Source: Leptodontidium sp. MPI-SDFR-AT-0119
Taxonomy: Eukaryota; Ascomycota; Leotiomycetes; Helotiales; Leptodontidiaceae
Length of the DNA stretch: 64,000 nucleotides
NCBI GenBank assembly: GCA_020726505.1
Contig: JAHLEZ010000015.1
Coordinates: 248,001-312,000, forward strand
Direction of reading: 5' to 3'
The notes under the pieces are model-generated. The model made no database searches and was not told the DNA's origin. It saw only the letters and a list, made by a program, of their open reading frames with translations. This document shows, piece by piece, positions 21,477 to 31,651 of this stretch (positions are counted from its first letter, which is position 1; each line of letters starts with the position of its first letter). The position numbers were made by a program, and so were the translations under genes.

Positions 21477-22230
21477 AAAGCGGAAGGGGAAAAGAAGGAA
21501 ATGTAAAAAGTTGTGCTACATGTACCTACGGTCGGTCTATGGCTTATTTTTTGCTCTTGGGGCGGGCGGTGAGGAAATTCAAGATTCAAACGGTGTTATT
21601 CCATTCTGCTTGTGTAGAGTCGCTCCGAGGGCAGCAGTCGTCTTTCCAAGCAATCTTCTCACAACCTCTGCGCCAATATTACCTCTCCACAATCATCACT
21701 GGGCAGACAGAAACTTGCTCTCTTGTTTCTTGATATTCCATCCAGAGTCGGGTATTTCACTAACGCTTACCACTCAGCTCAAGTCGAGTGGCTGATCCTT
21801 AGCTGTGGCTGTGCAAACTTTAGACAGCAAACAAGCGAGCCGAGCCCCTGAATGCAGTGTATTCCCACCCTTGAGCCGCACCAGCCACGATATCACTGCC
21901 TGCTGCTGTAGGTACTTAGCAGATCTCTCTCTATTTTTCTTGAAAACACATTTACCCCCCTCTTTTCTCAAGACAATCCTGAAGCATCATTTCTTTACCT
22001 AAGGTAGTAACCTAGAAAGAGTAGTCCACTAGTTCAGTGTTGATATTTTCCTTTTTCGTTGTGTCGATATCTTGTTGTTGATTTTAAGTTCTAAGCTTTG
22101 CATCGATCGTTCTGTCTCCCCCCCACACCTTTTGTTTTTTTGGAGTACTGTACCAGATGCTGCAGACTGAGGCATCTCTCTCAGTATCTTGTTCTATTTG
22201 TGAATAGGGAGAGAAGACAGGGAATTCGAT
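21477..22230. other. intergenic upstream of the HET gene
   Basis: About 750 bases hold the 3' flank of the aminotransferase and the promoter of the HET gene. Short T-rich runs occur near 22110-22140. No gene is supported. Confidence 0.4.
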
Positions 22231-24609
22231 ATGCCTAGAGGAAATATCATGCTGGACGAGCTATTTGCCCATGTGGATTCTTTGGATCAAGATTCGGAGA
22301 GAGAGTGGAATGAGCGAGAGGTTGACCCCGAGGAAGCAGCGAGGTTTGGAGAGAGGCTTGCGCTGAGAATGTTTGATCAGTTCTTGAATGGGGATATTGA
22401 TGATGATAAGGTGGGGAGTGATATTGAGGGAGAGGACGAAGAAGAAAATGAGAGGGAAGAAGGTCAACACTCTGATACAGATTCACAACTTCCAAACTCG
22501 GTCTCAAACCTCAAACCTAGCAATGCAGACACGTCTGAACCATCTACTCCAAAATTCACATACCCGCCACTCGACCGTTCCCAATACGTCTCCCGCCTAA
22601 TCCTCCTCCACCCCGGCACACAACCCTACGAAATCACATGTTCCCTCCTCCACCTCCCCCTCTCCACAGTCTCAAATCCCGATACCAAAGACGATGAAAT
22701 ATCACGCTACATCGCACTCTCCTACGTCTGGGGCCCCCAATCCCCCCAAAGGATCATAACAATCAACAACCAACCCTTCCCCGTGGGTCCAAACCTCTAC
22801 TCCGCACTCCAACACATCAGATTGGAACACGCACCTCGCTTGGTATGGGTAGACGCCATATGTATAAACCAAGCCGACATCGAGGAGAGGAACTGGCAAG
22901 TGTCGAAGATGGGACTGATTTACAGAGCTGCAGAGAGTGTGGTTGCATGGATGGGCGAGGCTACTAGAGGCGCTGGTATGATTTTCCAGTGTTTAGAGAC
23001 ATTCGAAGATTTGACCTCTTCAGATCAAGAGATTGTCGATTCCGTCTCGCCTGATGCGAAGAGGATATGCGAGATTATATTCGGTCCTGTCTCCACCCCC
23101 GAAACTCTCCACGATGGAAATGAGGGTGATGATCGAAACGAAAGAGAAGCAGAAGAGTTTCTGGAGGAGGAGGGAAGAGAGGTGTTTACCGAGGAAGACA
23201 AACAAATCGCCCACATCCTCTGGTCCCAACTCGATCTCCTCCTAGAGAGGAAACTCTTCTGGCGCTCCTGGATCGTCCAAGAGATCGTCCTCGCGCGATC
23301 CATCACGCTCCTCTGCTCGCACCACAGCGTTTCCTACACCACACTCACGCACGCACTTTCTCGAGCCTGCGCGCTCCGTGAGTCGGTCGGGATACAATCC
23401 TACAGCCCATCTCGAACAGGCATCATGAAATTCCTCTCCATCTCCTCCCTCCGCACCGAGATGCGAGAACCCTCTTGCAAGATAACGCTCTTCGAGATAG
23501 CGTGTCGTTTCGGGCGGTTAGAAGCTACTGATCCCCGCGACAAGATCTTCGCTCTACTAGGCTTGTCGACGAAACTCATCTGCACAGGGGAGATGGAGGA
23601 TCATGGGTTTGTGCCTGATTATAGGATGGGTGTTGTGGAGGTGTTTAGGGAGTTTGCTATCTTTTGTATTAGGAAGTATGATTGTTTGGATGTTTTTGCT
23701 ATGCCTTATAGGGGCTTGGAGGAGGTGGGGGTGCATGAGGGGTGGCCTAGTTGGGCGCCGGATTGGGAGAGGAGAGGGGTTAGGGACTTTGGACTGTTGG
23801 GGCTGCAGGCGCCTGTTAAAGTGGAGAGTGGGAGGGAATATAGAAAGTTCCGTGCTGGGGGTCAGACGTCGGTGGAGATGGTTTATTGGAAGGATATACC
23901 GAATGTTTTGACGCTGAGGGGTGTGAAATTCGATGTAGTGAGTGAGGTTGTAGAGGGTGATGTGTTTCCTGATCCGAGGAGTATACCGGGTGATGCGGAG
24001 GCGTGGAAGGAGTGGCTTCGTTTCGCTATGAGGGATCTTGAGGATGGACATGGTGATCCGTATGGGTCGAAAGAGAAGACGGTCGAAGCGTTGTGGCGGA
24101 CATTGGTTGCTGATTCGGATGGGAGGGGGAATCAGGCACCGCCATGGTTTGAGGGGGAGTTCTACCGCTGGGCGAGGGGTGATGGGTTGAAAGCCGGTAT
24201 TGCACAGGGCAGTTGGCTAGCTGATGATGATGATTATGGGAGGTTCTCTGAGGAGGATAATGAGAGGTATACGCAGTTTGCGGATCAGTTGCATCAGGTT
24301 ACGAGGGGGAGGAAGTTGTTTCGGACGTTTAGGGGATATTTGGGGTTGGGTACTTGGCAGGTTAGCGAGGGGTGTGTAGTTTGCGTTTTTTATGGGGGGA
24401 AGCTGCCGATTTTGGTTGACGAGGCTGGAACGATGAGGGGGATAGGGAAGAAGAGTGGGTGTCAAGAGGAAGAGGAGGAGATGGAAGTCCCGGTTTATAG
24501 AATTGCTGGGACAGGAGATTGTTATATTCAAGGGATTATGGATGGGGAGGCATTGGAAATTTCGAAGGAGGAGGGAGACATTGGTTTGGGGCATGTGAGC
24601 TTGGTTTGA
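22231..24609 (+). CDS. heterokaryon-incompatibility (HET) domain protein
   Basis: This is a single-exon ORF of 792 aa from ATG 22231 to TGA. Residues 50-110 are acidic and disordered. The HET domain spans about 159-355, with the diagnostic blocks 'RYIALSYVWG', 'LVWVDAICINQADIEERNWQ' and 'MGLIYRAAESVVAWMG'. 'SWIVQEIVLARSITLLCSHH' follows, then 'DPRDKIFALLGLS' downstream of the domain. HET domains (TIR-related) trigger programmed cell death upon allorecognition; many fungal copies are of unknown target. There is no companion NLR or prion-type gene beside it. The coding strand is C-rich in the first half and G-rich after about 23,600, a visible skew reversal within one ORF. Confidence 0.93.
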   Translation: MPRGNIMLDELFAHVDSLDQDSEREWNEREVDPEEAARFGERLALRMFDQFLNGDIDDDKVGSDIEGEDEEENEREEGQHSDTDSQLPNSVSNLKPSNADTSEPSTPKFTYPPLDRSQYVSRLILLHPGTQPYEITCSLLHLPLSTVSNPDTKDDEISRYIALSYVWGPQSPQRIITINNQPFPVGPNLYSALQHIRLEHAPRLVWVDAICINQADIEERNWQVSKMGLIYRAAESVVAWMGEATRGAGMIFQCLETFEDLTSSDQEIVDSVSPDAKRICEIIFGPVSTPETLHDGNEGDDRNEREAEEFLEEEGREVFTEEDKQIAHILWSQLDLLLERKLFWRSWIVQEIVLARSITLLCSHHSVSYTTLTHALSRACALRESVGIQSYSPSRTGIMKFLSISSLRTEMREPSCKITLFEIACRFGRLEATDPRDKIFALLGLSTKLICTGEMEDHGFVPDYRMGVVEVFREFAIFCIRKYDCLDVFAMPYRGLEEVGVHEGWPSWAPDWERRGVRDFGLLGLQAPVKVESGREYRKFRAGGQTSVEMVYWKDIPNVLTLRGVKFDVVSEVVEGDVFPDPRSIPGDAEAWKEWLRFAMRDLEDGHGDPYGSKEKTVEALWRTLVADSDGRGNQAPPWFEGEFYRWARGDGLKAGIAQGSWLADDDDYGRFSEEDNERYTQFADQLHQVTRGRKLFRTFRGYLGLGTWQVSEGCVVCVFYGGKLPILVDEAGTMRGIGKKSGCQEEEEEMEVPVYRIAGTGDCYIQGIMDGEALEISKEEGDIGLGHVSLV

Positions 24610-24814
24610 AGATTTGAAGGGGTGGCTCAGGGACGGAGTTATATTCTGGGGGGTGTTTGAGAATTTGTATGTTGTGACAGCCAATTTAGAAGACTGTGTT
24701 GGAGGGTTTGACACGTGGCGGAGAGGGAGATAGGAGTCAGCGGAACCTGGTCAGGCAAAAATAAACTATTTATTTATTTGTTGAGTTTTTGGTAGCGGTG
24801 AAGCAGCAGCTGTC

Positions 24815-24931
24815 CTCTGTTCTCTGTTCTCTGTTCTCTGTTCTCTGTTCTCTGTTCTCTGTTCTCTGTTCTCTGTTCTCTGTTCTCTGTTCTCTGTTCT
24901 CTGTTCTCTGTTCTCTGTTCTCTGTTCTCTG
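24815..24931 (+). repeat. heptanucleotide tandem repeat (ttctctg)n
   Basis: About 16.7 copies of a 7-bp unit, apparently perfect, cover 117 bases. They lie 130 bases beyond the stop of BTB copy e and 200 bases beyond the stop of the HET gene, between their converging 3' ends. Long repetitive ORFs across it are artefacts of the repeat. Confidence 0.97.
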
Positions 24932-25059
24932 CACGAAGGCTGTTGCCATGAAACGCTACAAGATCCATGATGGCCTTCCCAATGAACATTCTCAAACCCT
25001 CGCATTGAACTTGCATTAAACTGGGCCTCTGGAAACATAAAATGCAACGGCCAGCTACC

Positions 25060-25899
25060 TCAATCAGACATCGAATCAAGGTCAAAGAAGACCTCAAGAT
25101 CATCAATCTCCCAGATCGAGGTAAAGGGATCCTCTTCCTGATCGAAATGACACTTCTCACCCTTCTGCACGTTGTGACGATGGAAATCACAAACGCGCTC
25201 AGGTTCTAATCCAAGCGGGCAGAGATGTGGGTTGGGCGTGCTCTCAGCAGCGCTACACTCACCAACGTAATCGAAGAAATCCACAAACAGCTCCTCGTGG
25301 TTACCAAAGTACCTCGAGAGTTTGTACAGATCCTCTTTGCTTGGAATACGTCTCTTCTTTCCCTCCCACAAGGCGTAGGCGAGGCTGTGGATGCACAACT
25401 TTCGGAGAGGAGAGCTGTCACCAGTCTTGGCGTAGATGTAGCATGCGAGAGCTGGTGTCATGCACTTTTCGATGTTGTCCATGATCTCGCGGATTCGATC
25501 GATGACTCGGTTGCCAAGGTCATTGAGGCAGATTTTCTCTGAGAAGATGTAGACGTTGATGAGACCGATGAAGTGGTCACGGGTGTGTGCTTCGGAGAGG
25601 TTGGACTTGTAGAGCCATTCGACGAACAGAGTGAAGGTGCTAGCAGTCTCTTCGGGGAGGTCCATTGAGCCGTTGCTCTCCAGGAATCCGCCACGGAAGG
25701 CTTTGCTGAAGTAGTCGGCCTTTGTGCAGATGAGATTTTTGTGGATGATGAACTCTTTACGTTTTGGACCAACGTAGACGGTGACGAATTCCGTTCCGAG
25801 GCTCCTGGAGAAAAATTAATCAATACCGCCGATATCAACGAGATCTGAGGATGGAAAGGATGCTTACTCGCCAAGGATCTTGGGCAGATCAGTAGGCAT
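25060..25899 (-). CDS. BTB/POZ protein, copy e (intact)
   Basis: Exon 1 is 25899..25868 (32 nt, phase 2), then a 63-nt intron (25805-25867); exon 2 is 25804..25060, giving 258 aa. The BTB fold covers about residues 12-110: 'EFVTVYVGPKRKEFIIHKNL', 'DYFSKAFRGGF', 'MDLPEETASTFTLFVEWLY' and 'IFSEKICLNDLGNRVIDRI'. The helical middle region has 'LRKLCIHSLAYALWEGKK' and 'EELFVDFFDYVGEC'. The C-terminal motif is 'CDFHRHNVQKGEKCHFD', a C-x2-H-x-H-x7-C-H form. An acidic tail of about 25 residues follows. It is the first of three minus-strand copies of the right cluster. Confidence 0.88.
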
Positions 25900-26654
25900 C
25901 TTCGAGGTGTTATTGCTTGTGCGGTGATGTTGTTCGAATTTGTAACGAGGTTTATTTAACACCTCGAAGACAAGATAAGGTACAGGTAAAAAGGTGAACT
26001 GCTAAGCGAGCAGAAATCAGATGAGTTAGGTTTGTCTTCTTCTGTCTAACGTCATTCATCATTTTCTTCTTGTGAACAAGGCAGCAATAGTTGCTAGAAG
26101 CTTAAGAGATCTTGGGTGTAGGATAGCAGCAACTCAAATTCGGCTCCATTGTGTTTAAAGGTAGTATTATCTGCATGTAACAAATGTAAACAAGGCTCAA
26201 CAGAGAGGAAACTATGGGGGCATCAACCATCTCAAACTCCACGAATGTGTTTGCTTGAGAAATCTTTCATTCTAGCAGTGCCATAACACTCGGTTTCCCT
26301 ATTCACAACCCTTTTGATCCTCCTAGTCAACACTCTCATCAATCTCTATGGCATCATTTCAAACTACAGCAGTGACTTCTGATTGTCTTGAATTTCTAGA
26401 TTCTAAATCTCGCTCTGACTATGACGAGGGCCTCGCGACATCATTGTCTCTATTCTGGATTTGGTCATAAACCTCACTTCTCGTCACTCACGTCCATTGA
26501 TTCGCACTCATTGCAAATAAAGCAATGATGAAATTTGCTAGTGCTTGGACGTGAAAGCCCTAACAAGAACACATAGAAAGAATGAAGCAGAGGCTCCAGC
26601 GTTCTTTCTCTAGGTCAACAACACCTATTAGCGACTTGTTGCAGCACCATCTGC
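25900..26654. other. intergenic between BTB copies e and f
   Basis: About 750 bases hold the promoter of copy e and the 3' flank of copy f. No gene or repeat is seen. Confidence 0.4.
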
Positions 26655-27502
26655 TCAATCTGCAAAATCTATCTTCTCGTCCCATATGGTTTTGGCCAAA
26701 GAAGTCCTTGCAACTCCCTCTTCTTCTATATAGCAGCGGCCTTCCTCTCTACCATGCCGATGAAACATACACTCGAAAACCTCGCCATCCTCTATATCAT
26801 CCCAAAGTCCATGGATTTCTGTTGGATTGCAGCGAAGGAACTCAAAGTATTTCTCAATCAGCTCATTCTGGTCAGACCAAAGACTGAACATGGACAAAAT
26901 ATTGTTTGAATCTGGCATAGTAGTGCCAGTACCGTAGATCCAAAGTCGCCAGGCAAGCTCATGAGTGCAGTAATTTCTGAGCTCCGAGCCTGTAGGGGTG
27001 TTCTTGAATATGAAAGCCGCAAATGCAATCGTGATCTGAGGGCCGCAGTTACCCATGCGTGGACTTCCACCTGATGCGAGTCGGATGCGATCGATGAGTC
27101 GGTTCTGAAGAACATTGACGCAGAACTTCTCGGCGAAGAAATAAAGCTTGAATAAACCGACGAACTGCTCCGTAGTCGTAGCTCTGCCAACTTCTAAATC
27201 AGATCGATACAGCCAGTCGACGAACATTGCGAACACGGCAGGTTTCTCGTCGGGGAGGTCCATCGTTCCTTCGTTCTCCTTGAATCCACCCATGAAAGCC
27301 TTGTGGAAGAAGTCCACCTTGTCACATATCAACTTCTTGTGAATGACGAACTGCTTGCGGTTGGGATCCTTGCTGACAAAGATGTTGACGAGTTCGATGC
27401 CTAGACTGCTGGAATCATGTTAGGAGGTGCCGCTAGAACTGCCAGGAGGTTGACTACTTACTCGCCCAGATAGGGAGAGGCTTTGGTGGCGGAGGAAGTC
27501 AT
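26655..27502 (-). CDS. BTB/POZ protein, copy f (intact)
   Basis: Exon 1 is 27502..27462 (41 nt, phase 2), then a 53-nt intron (27409-27461, branch CTAAC); exon 2 is 27408..26655, giving 264 aa. BTB features are 'VNIFVSKDPNRKQFVIHKKL', 'DFFHKAFMGGF', 'MDLPDEKPAVFAMFVDWLYR' and 'FFAEKFCVNVLQNRLIDRIR'. The middle region has 'SELRNYCTHELAWRLW' and 'NELIEKYFEFLRC'. The C-terminal motif is 'CMFHRHGREEGRCYIE', a C-x2-H-x-H-x6-C-Y form. It differs from the other copies by 'VSKDPNR' replacing 'VGPKRK' in the first turn of the BTB fold. Confidence 0.88.
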
Positions 27503-28185
27503 CTTGACGCGTTGGCGGTGTTGTGGGTTGCGCGTTGGAAGTTGAGATGAAGGATGAGTTGACCTTGGCTCGAACTTGACGTTTTCGGTCTAGATCTGCG
27601 ACAAGAAATGATTGGTTCCGGTCCTCAAGGTATTAAGGTGGAGGGTGCGAGTACCTGTTTGTGTTGCGCGGAGGAGAATGTTGAGTAGGTTGTTGAATAT
27701 GGACCTGGGAAGGGAACAACTTTGAGGGTGCGATTTATTTTGAAGCGAGGCTAGGTAGCGGGAGAGCTCCTCATTAAGCGTGAATTTACTTTCAACAGCG
27801 CGTTCCAAGAAGTCACGTTCAAACGGTGGTGAATTCTATTACAAAATAAGAATTCTTCGAGACTTTGACATTGTTCGACCCGTCTGCGATATTCAAAGTA
27901 CGACTTTGACGACACTGAATTCGTACAGCACCGCAACTCTCCGCTCTAATGTATGAATCTACATGAACCCTCAATGCCCAATTCACCCAAAATTTGTATC
28001 TCCACAGCACACCCATGTGTCCGATCAAGTCTTTATACAACAAGCTCAGTGATTAGACAACATGCAAATTTTCATCCCCTAGGACTCATGAAATTCATGA
28101 AATTACGATCAGGAAATCAGCTTCCATTAGGGGGGCATTTATAACGGCCAAGGTAAAATTTGAAGAGTTGGAGCTAGACTGTTTT
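27503..28185. other. intergenic between BTB copies f and g
   Basis: About 680 bases hold the promoter of copy f and the 3' flank of copy g. No gene is supported. Confidence 0.4.
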
Positions 28186-28997
28186 TCAACTCATCGCCTG
28201 AGATGCTCCTGAAAGTTGGCTTTGGGGGTCCTCTTTCTCAAGGTAGCAGACTTCCCCTCTTGTATGTATATGGCACAAGCACCGGTTGAACAGGGCGCGC
28301 AAGTCGGATTGTCCTCGGGCGAGGTGTTTTTGCGGCCCATCGGGAGGTAGTGGAAGAAAACATGAAGAACTCCTGATGTTTTTGACTGATTTCCCAGATC
28401 TCACTCAGCTCTTGGCCCTTCATCAGAAACTCTCCTTCTTTGAGGTTCGCTGCCGCTTCCCCAAAGGTTTCAATCGCAACCCCGATGACGAAGCCTCGAA
28501 GCCGGGAAGCTCCAACAGTCCTGTCAAAGACATAGGCGGCATTGCTCATAATTCGAGCTCTGGATCCAACCTTCGTGAAGGTTGCCTTATAGTTCCATCT
28601 AATTCTGTCCATCGTTTTGTTTGTCAGATCATGCATACATATCTTCTCGGCGAGAATGTAGATGTCGTACAGGAGACGCTGACAGGACGTACCTTCCGCT
28701 TTTGGTAGCTTCCCGCTGAATGTCCATTTAACGAGGTATGCAAACACCTTGAGTTTTTCCTCTGGCATGCTTATGACTCCATTCTGTGCTTCTTGGAAGT
28801 TTCTCTCGAATGCCGCAGAGAAGAAGTCGGACGCCTGGCAGACGATGTTCTTGTCAATTCGAAATTCAACCTTGCCTGGACCCACGACAATCGTAAGCCC
28901 CTCCGTTCCGGCAATCCTACGCGTTTATTAGTATCCTGTGTTCTTGAGCAGAATCAAACAACAGGCTATACACTTCGAGACTCTTTGGGATCGTCAT
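28186..28997 (-). pseudogene. BTB/POZ protein, copy g (3' frameshift)
   Basis: Exon 1 is 28997..28972 (26 nt, phase 2), then a 55-nt intron (28917-28971, branch CTAAT, CGTAG). Exon 2 continues in frame to a stop at 28238 (234 aa if taken literally). BTB: 'LTIVVGPGKVEFRIDKNIVC', 'SMPEEKLKVFAYLVKWTFSG', 'ILAEKICMHDLTNKTMDRIR'; the middle region has 'SRLRGFVIGVAIE'. After 'KHQEFFMF' the literal frame becomes Arg/Pro-rich and unlike the family. A neighbouring frame (open to 28186) carries 'RCLCHIHTRGEVCYLEKED', a perfect C-x2-H-x-H-x5-C-Y motif. A one-base indel near 28340-28370 therefore separates the body from its C-terminal motif. The BTB part may still be made. Confidence 0.75.
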
Positions 28998-29291
28998 GAT
29001 GAGAGAGTCTTGCGTTCTTCCCCTCTGCTGTAGGTTGACATTCAAGATGTTGTTGTTGTTAATTTTCAGATCTCTTGGTTTGATGGTTGGCCAGCTCTTA
29101 CTTCTGATTTGCAGGCGCCAGGACCTTGGAAGGTGATCGGTGAGGAAAGCAATAGGTCTGGCACGTGGTGGCCCTCGCTTCCTGACTCCTAATCGCGCCA
29201 AGGTCAACATCAACATCTTCACCCGACCAACCTTCACGTTGACCGTGGCATCGAAACCTTCGTCACATCGCAACGCTGCACACCTGCTACC
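28998..29291. promoter_or_regulatory. bidirectional promoter between BTB copies g and h
   Basis: Only 294 bases separate the start codons of two outward-facing BTB genes, so their promoters must overlap. This is where the right cluster switches from minus to plus strand. No specific motif is identified. Confidence 0.55.
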
Positions 29292-30450
29292 ATGGTCGTA
29301 AGTTTCTCTAATGCTATGTCTATCATTTACGAAATACAGTAGTTGTGACCCTGAACTAACGAAATACAGCAACCACAGCACCGCCGCCCATGGGGCAATG
29401 ACACCAGCCACGACGAGACCCCTACCACTCCAGTTACGCCTTCACCAAGCTCCCAAGTTCCCAACAGTAACCAAATGGTTATCGCCTACGAACAGCCAAA
29501 GTTGACACTCAGCCGGTAGGTTTTCCCCGTTGAGATCTGTGGACCAATGCTGACAAGACGCGTCGAAGACGCTTGGGATATGAAGTGCTCACCATTGTCG
29601 TTGGAAAAGAGCCCAGAATAGAGCCTTTCGCCGTCCATAAAAACATGTTGCGGGATCTCGGTGGCGTGTTCACGCAGATGTGCGCTGAATCACCAAGTGG
29701 CACGAAGGTCAACCTGAAGAATGAAGACCCTGAGGTTTTCAAACTCTTGATTGACTATGCTTACACTGAAGAGATTCCACACGTCTCCGTTTGGTCCAAT
29801 GCCAACGAGAAGGCTGCGCAGCTCCGTAACTTGATTCAATTCTACGCGCTTGCTGACAAGTTCGTAAGTTTCACTTGATCCCCGTTTACCTCCCATGCTT
29901 TGTTAGATTTTTACCACCTTCAATACGCTAACTTCGAGACCTAAATCTAGAGCCTCAATCTCGAAGTGCGAAATAGGACCATGGACAATATTCAAGATGG
30001 TTTCTATATCGTTGGCAAACTTCCAGAAGGTCCGCTCGTCCATGCTGTCTACGAACACAGTGATGCCGATTCGAAGCTCCGAAACTTCTGCGCTGCAACC
30101 ATGGCCTATCATCTCCACGACGAGAACTATGTTCAAGATGGCGTTATTCCCGTTTTGATCAATAGCAACGAGGAGTTGATGGTCGACTTTTTAGAAGCCA
30201 TTCGAGCGTATCGTCATCGACAGGACCCACGGATTCGACACTGTATGTGCCCTTCAACTCCCACCCACCCATGCAAGCACTGACTTTAATTCTAGGCAAG
30301 GGTAATCCTCTGTGTGTTGAATGCGACGGTAGCAACCACCTTGAAGGCAAGGACGGTGTTCACCCATGCCAATTCCACATCCACGATAAGTTCAAGAATG
30401 AGGACGGAGAATTCGTTGACGATCCATGCTATCTCTGGAAGCGCGGATAA
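29292..30450 (+). CDS. BTB/POZ protein, copy h (five exons, Cys-rich end)
   Basis: Exons are 29292-29297 (6 nt), 29370-29515, 29569-29863, 29951-30242 and 30296-30450, giving 894 nt and 297 aa; all junctions keep phase. The first exon codes only Met-Val. A second 'acgaaatacag' just upstream (near 29330) could act as an alternative acceptor. BTB: 'YEVLTIVVGKEPRIEPFAVH', 'PEVFKLLIDYAYTEEIP', 'FYALADKFSLNLEVRNRTMD'; the middle region has 'SKLRNFCAATMAYHL' and 'EELMVDFLEAIRAY'. The end is Cys-rich: 'CKGNPLCVEC' precedes 'PCQFHIHDKF', and the last Cys comes 14 residues after the H-x-H pair in 'DDPCYLWKRG'. It is the most divergent intact copy, with three introns not found in the others. Confidence 0.85.
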
Positions 30451-30894
30451 TTCGACGGATATGACAACCTGTAATATGTGAAAGGGTGTTAGATATGTAC
30501 TTGGGGTAATCAGGAGTTATGGTTCTGAGTTTCTTGAGCCTGGCATGGGACTTGCATCGATGTTGCGATGGCTATCTTGCGAATGCCAGGGATTGTCTTG
30601 AGATGAGTTCCATGAATGCTACGGATCAGGGTTGGGACTTTGCATGAGCTGTAGCTGTACGCTTTCGCCAATGCCACAGGCTGTCTTGAAATGAATTCCA
30701 TTGATGCTTTGTATTCACTTGTCATTCTCTTGCTCGTGCCATTCTCGCTTAAGAATGCACTGTGCGTTTTATCGACCAAATTTTGAGGTGAAGGAGATGT
30801 CATCTGCGCCTTGTCTTTAAGTACTTTCACGGACATAGGGTCAGCATTGCATTGATAAATCAACACAACAGTTTTCCTTCGAGCAACGCCAGAG
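30451..30894. other. intergenic between BTB copies h and i
   Basis: 444 bases. Two related stretches (around 30528-30600 and 30660-30710) share 'gccaggattgtcttgaaatgaattcca'-like wording in part, suggesting a short imperfect direct repeat. No gene is seen. Confidence 0.4.
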
Positions 30895-31651
30895 ATGGCG
30901 AACCCAACTCCAACTATGCTCAGCGTAGAGTATGCTGTTCCACCTTCGAATACACAGAAAATGCTAACGCGACCTTAGAGAACTTGGGGAAGAGTTTGTT
31001 ACGATCCTCGTCGGACCCAAACGTAAATCATTTCCCATACATCGGAAGCTGCTCACGGCGCGCTCCTCCTTCTTCGCAACCGCCATCGAAAGCATCTCCT
31101 CTTCTCCAGACCATCCACTCACGATTCACCTCCCCGACGACGAAGACGCCGCCTTCGAAGCCTTCTCCAACTGGCTCTATCACTCTTCCATCCCCTGCAC
31201 ACCCGCGCAAGCCGTCCCCGACCCACCATACCCAACCCAGCGCCTCCAACGCCTCTATATCTTCGGCGAGAAATACAATTTGCCCGCCCTCTGCAACCGG
31301 GTCATGGATTCCATGCAAGACAACAACCTCCTCCACCACGCCCGACCCAGCATCCACCAGATCCAACGCATCTACGCCAACACATGCTAGACGAGCAAGT
31401 TGCGCCTCTACTGCGCTGCGATGCTGAGCAGGGATCTGGTCAAGACTGTTGCTCCTGAGGGCTTGCAGAAGTTCATGGATGTCATGGAGGAGATCCCGGA
31501 GTTGGCGATGGATGTTATTCGTTTCCAGAAGAGGTTTGGGAGGAGGCTTTATTTTGGGACGATGGTTGAGCCGAGGTTGAGAGAGGGGTTTGAAGACGTG
31601 GGGAAGTGCTATTTTCATACGCACGAGGAGGGAGAGGCTTGTTATTTGTGA
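30895..31651 (+). pseudogene. BTB/POZ protein, copy i (single in-frame TAG)
   Basis: Exon 1 is 30895-30929 (35 nt, phase 2), then a 49-nt intron (30930-30978, branch CTAAC); exon 2 runs in one frame to TGA at 31649-31651. BTB: 'EFVTILVGPKRKSFPIHRKL', 'LPDDEDAAFEAFSNWLYHS', 'IFGEKYNLPALCNRVMDSMQ'. The frame is interrupted once, by a TAG at 31388-31390 between 'RIYANTC' and 'TSKLRLYCAAML'. The rest is fully family-like, ending 'CYFHTHEEGEACYL' (C-x2-H-x-H-x5-C-Y). The product is 148 aa if translation stops, or 235 aa if the codon is read through or is an assembly error. One change separates it from an intact gene, so loss is recent or the stop is tolerated. Confidence 0.8.

Noticed and set aside
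24815..24931. Possible CRISPR-like array
   Set aside because: A direct 7-bp minisatellite with no spacers, in a fungal nuclear genome.
24766..25190. Long minus-strand ORFs with a repeated REQRTEN-like peptide
   Set aside because: They are a translation of the heptamer repeat and run into the antisense of BTB copy e; no start or domain.
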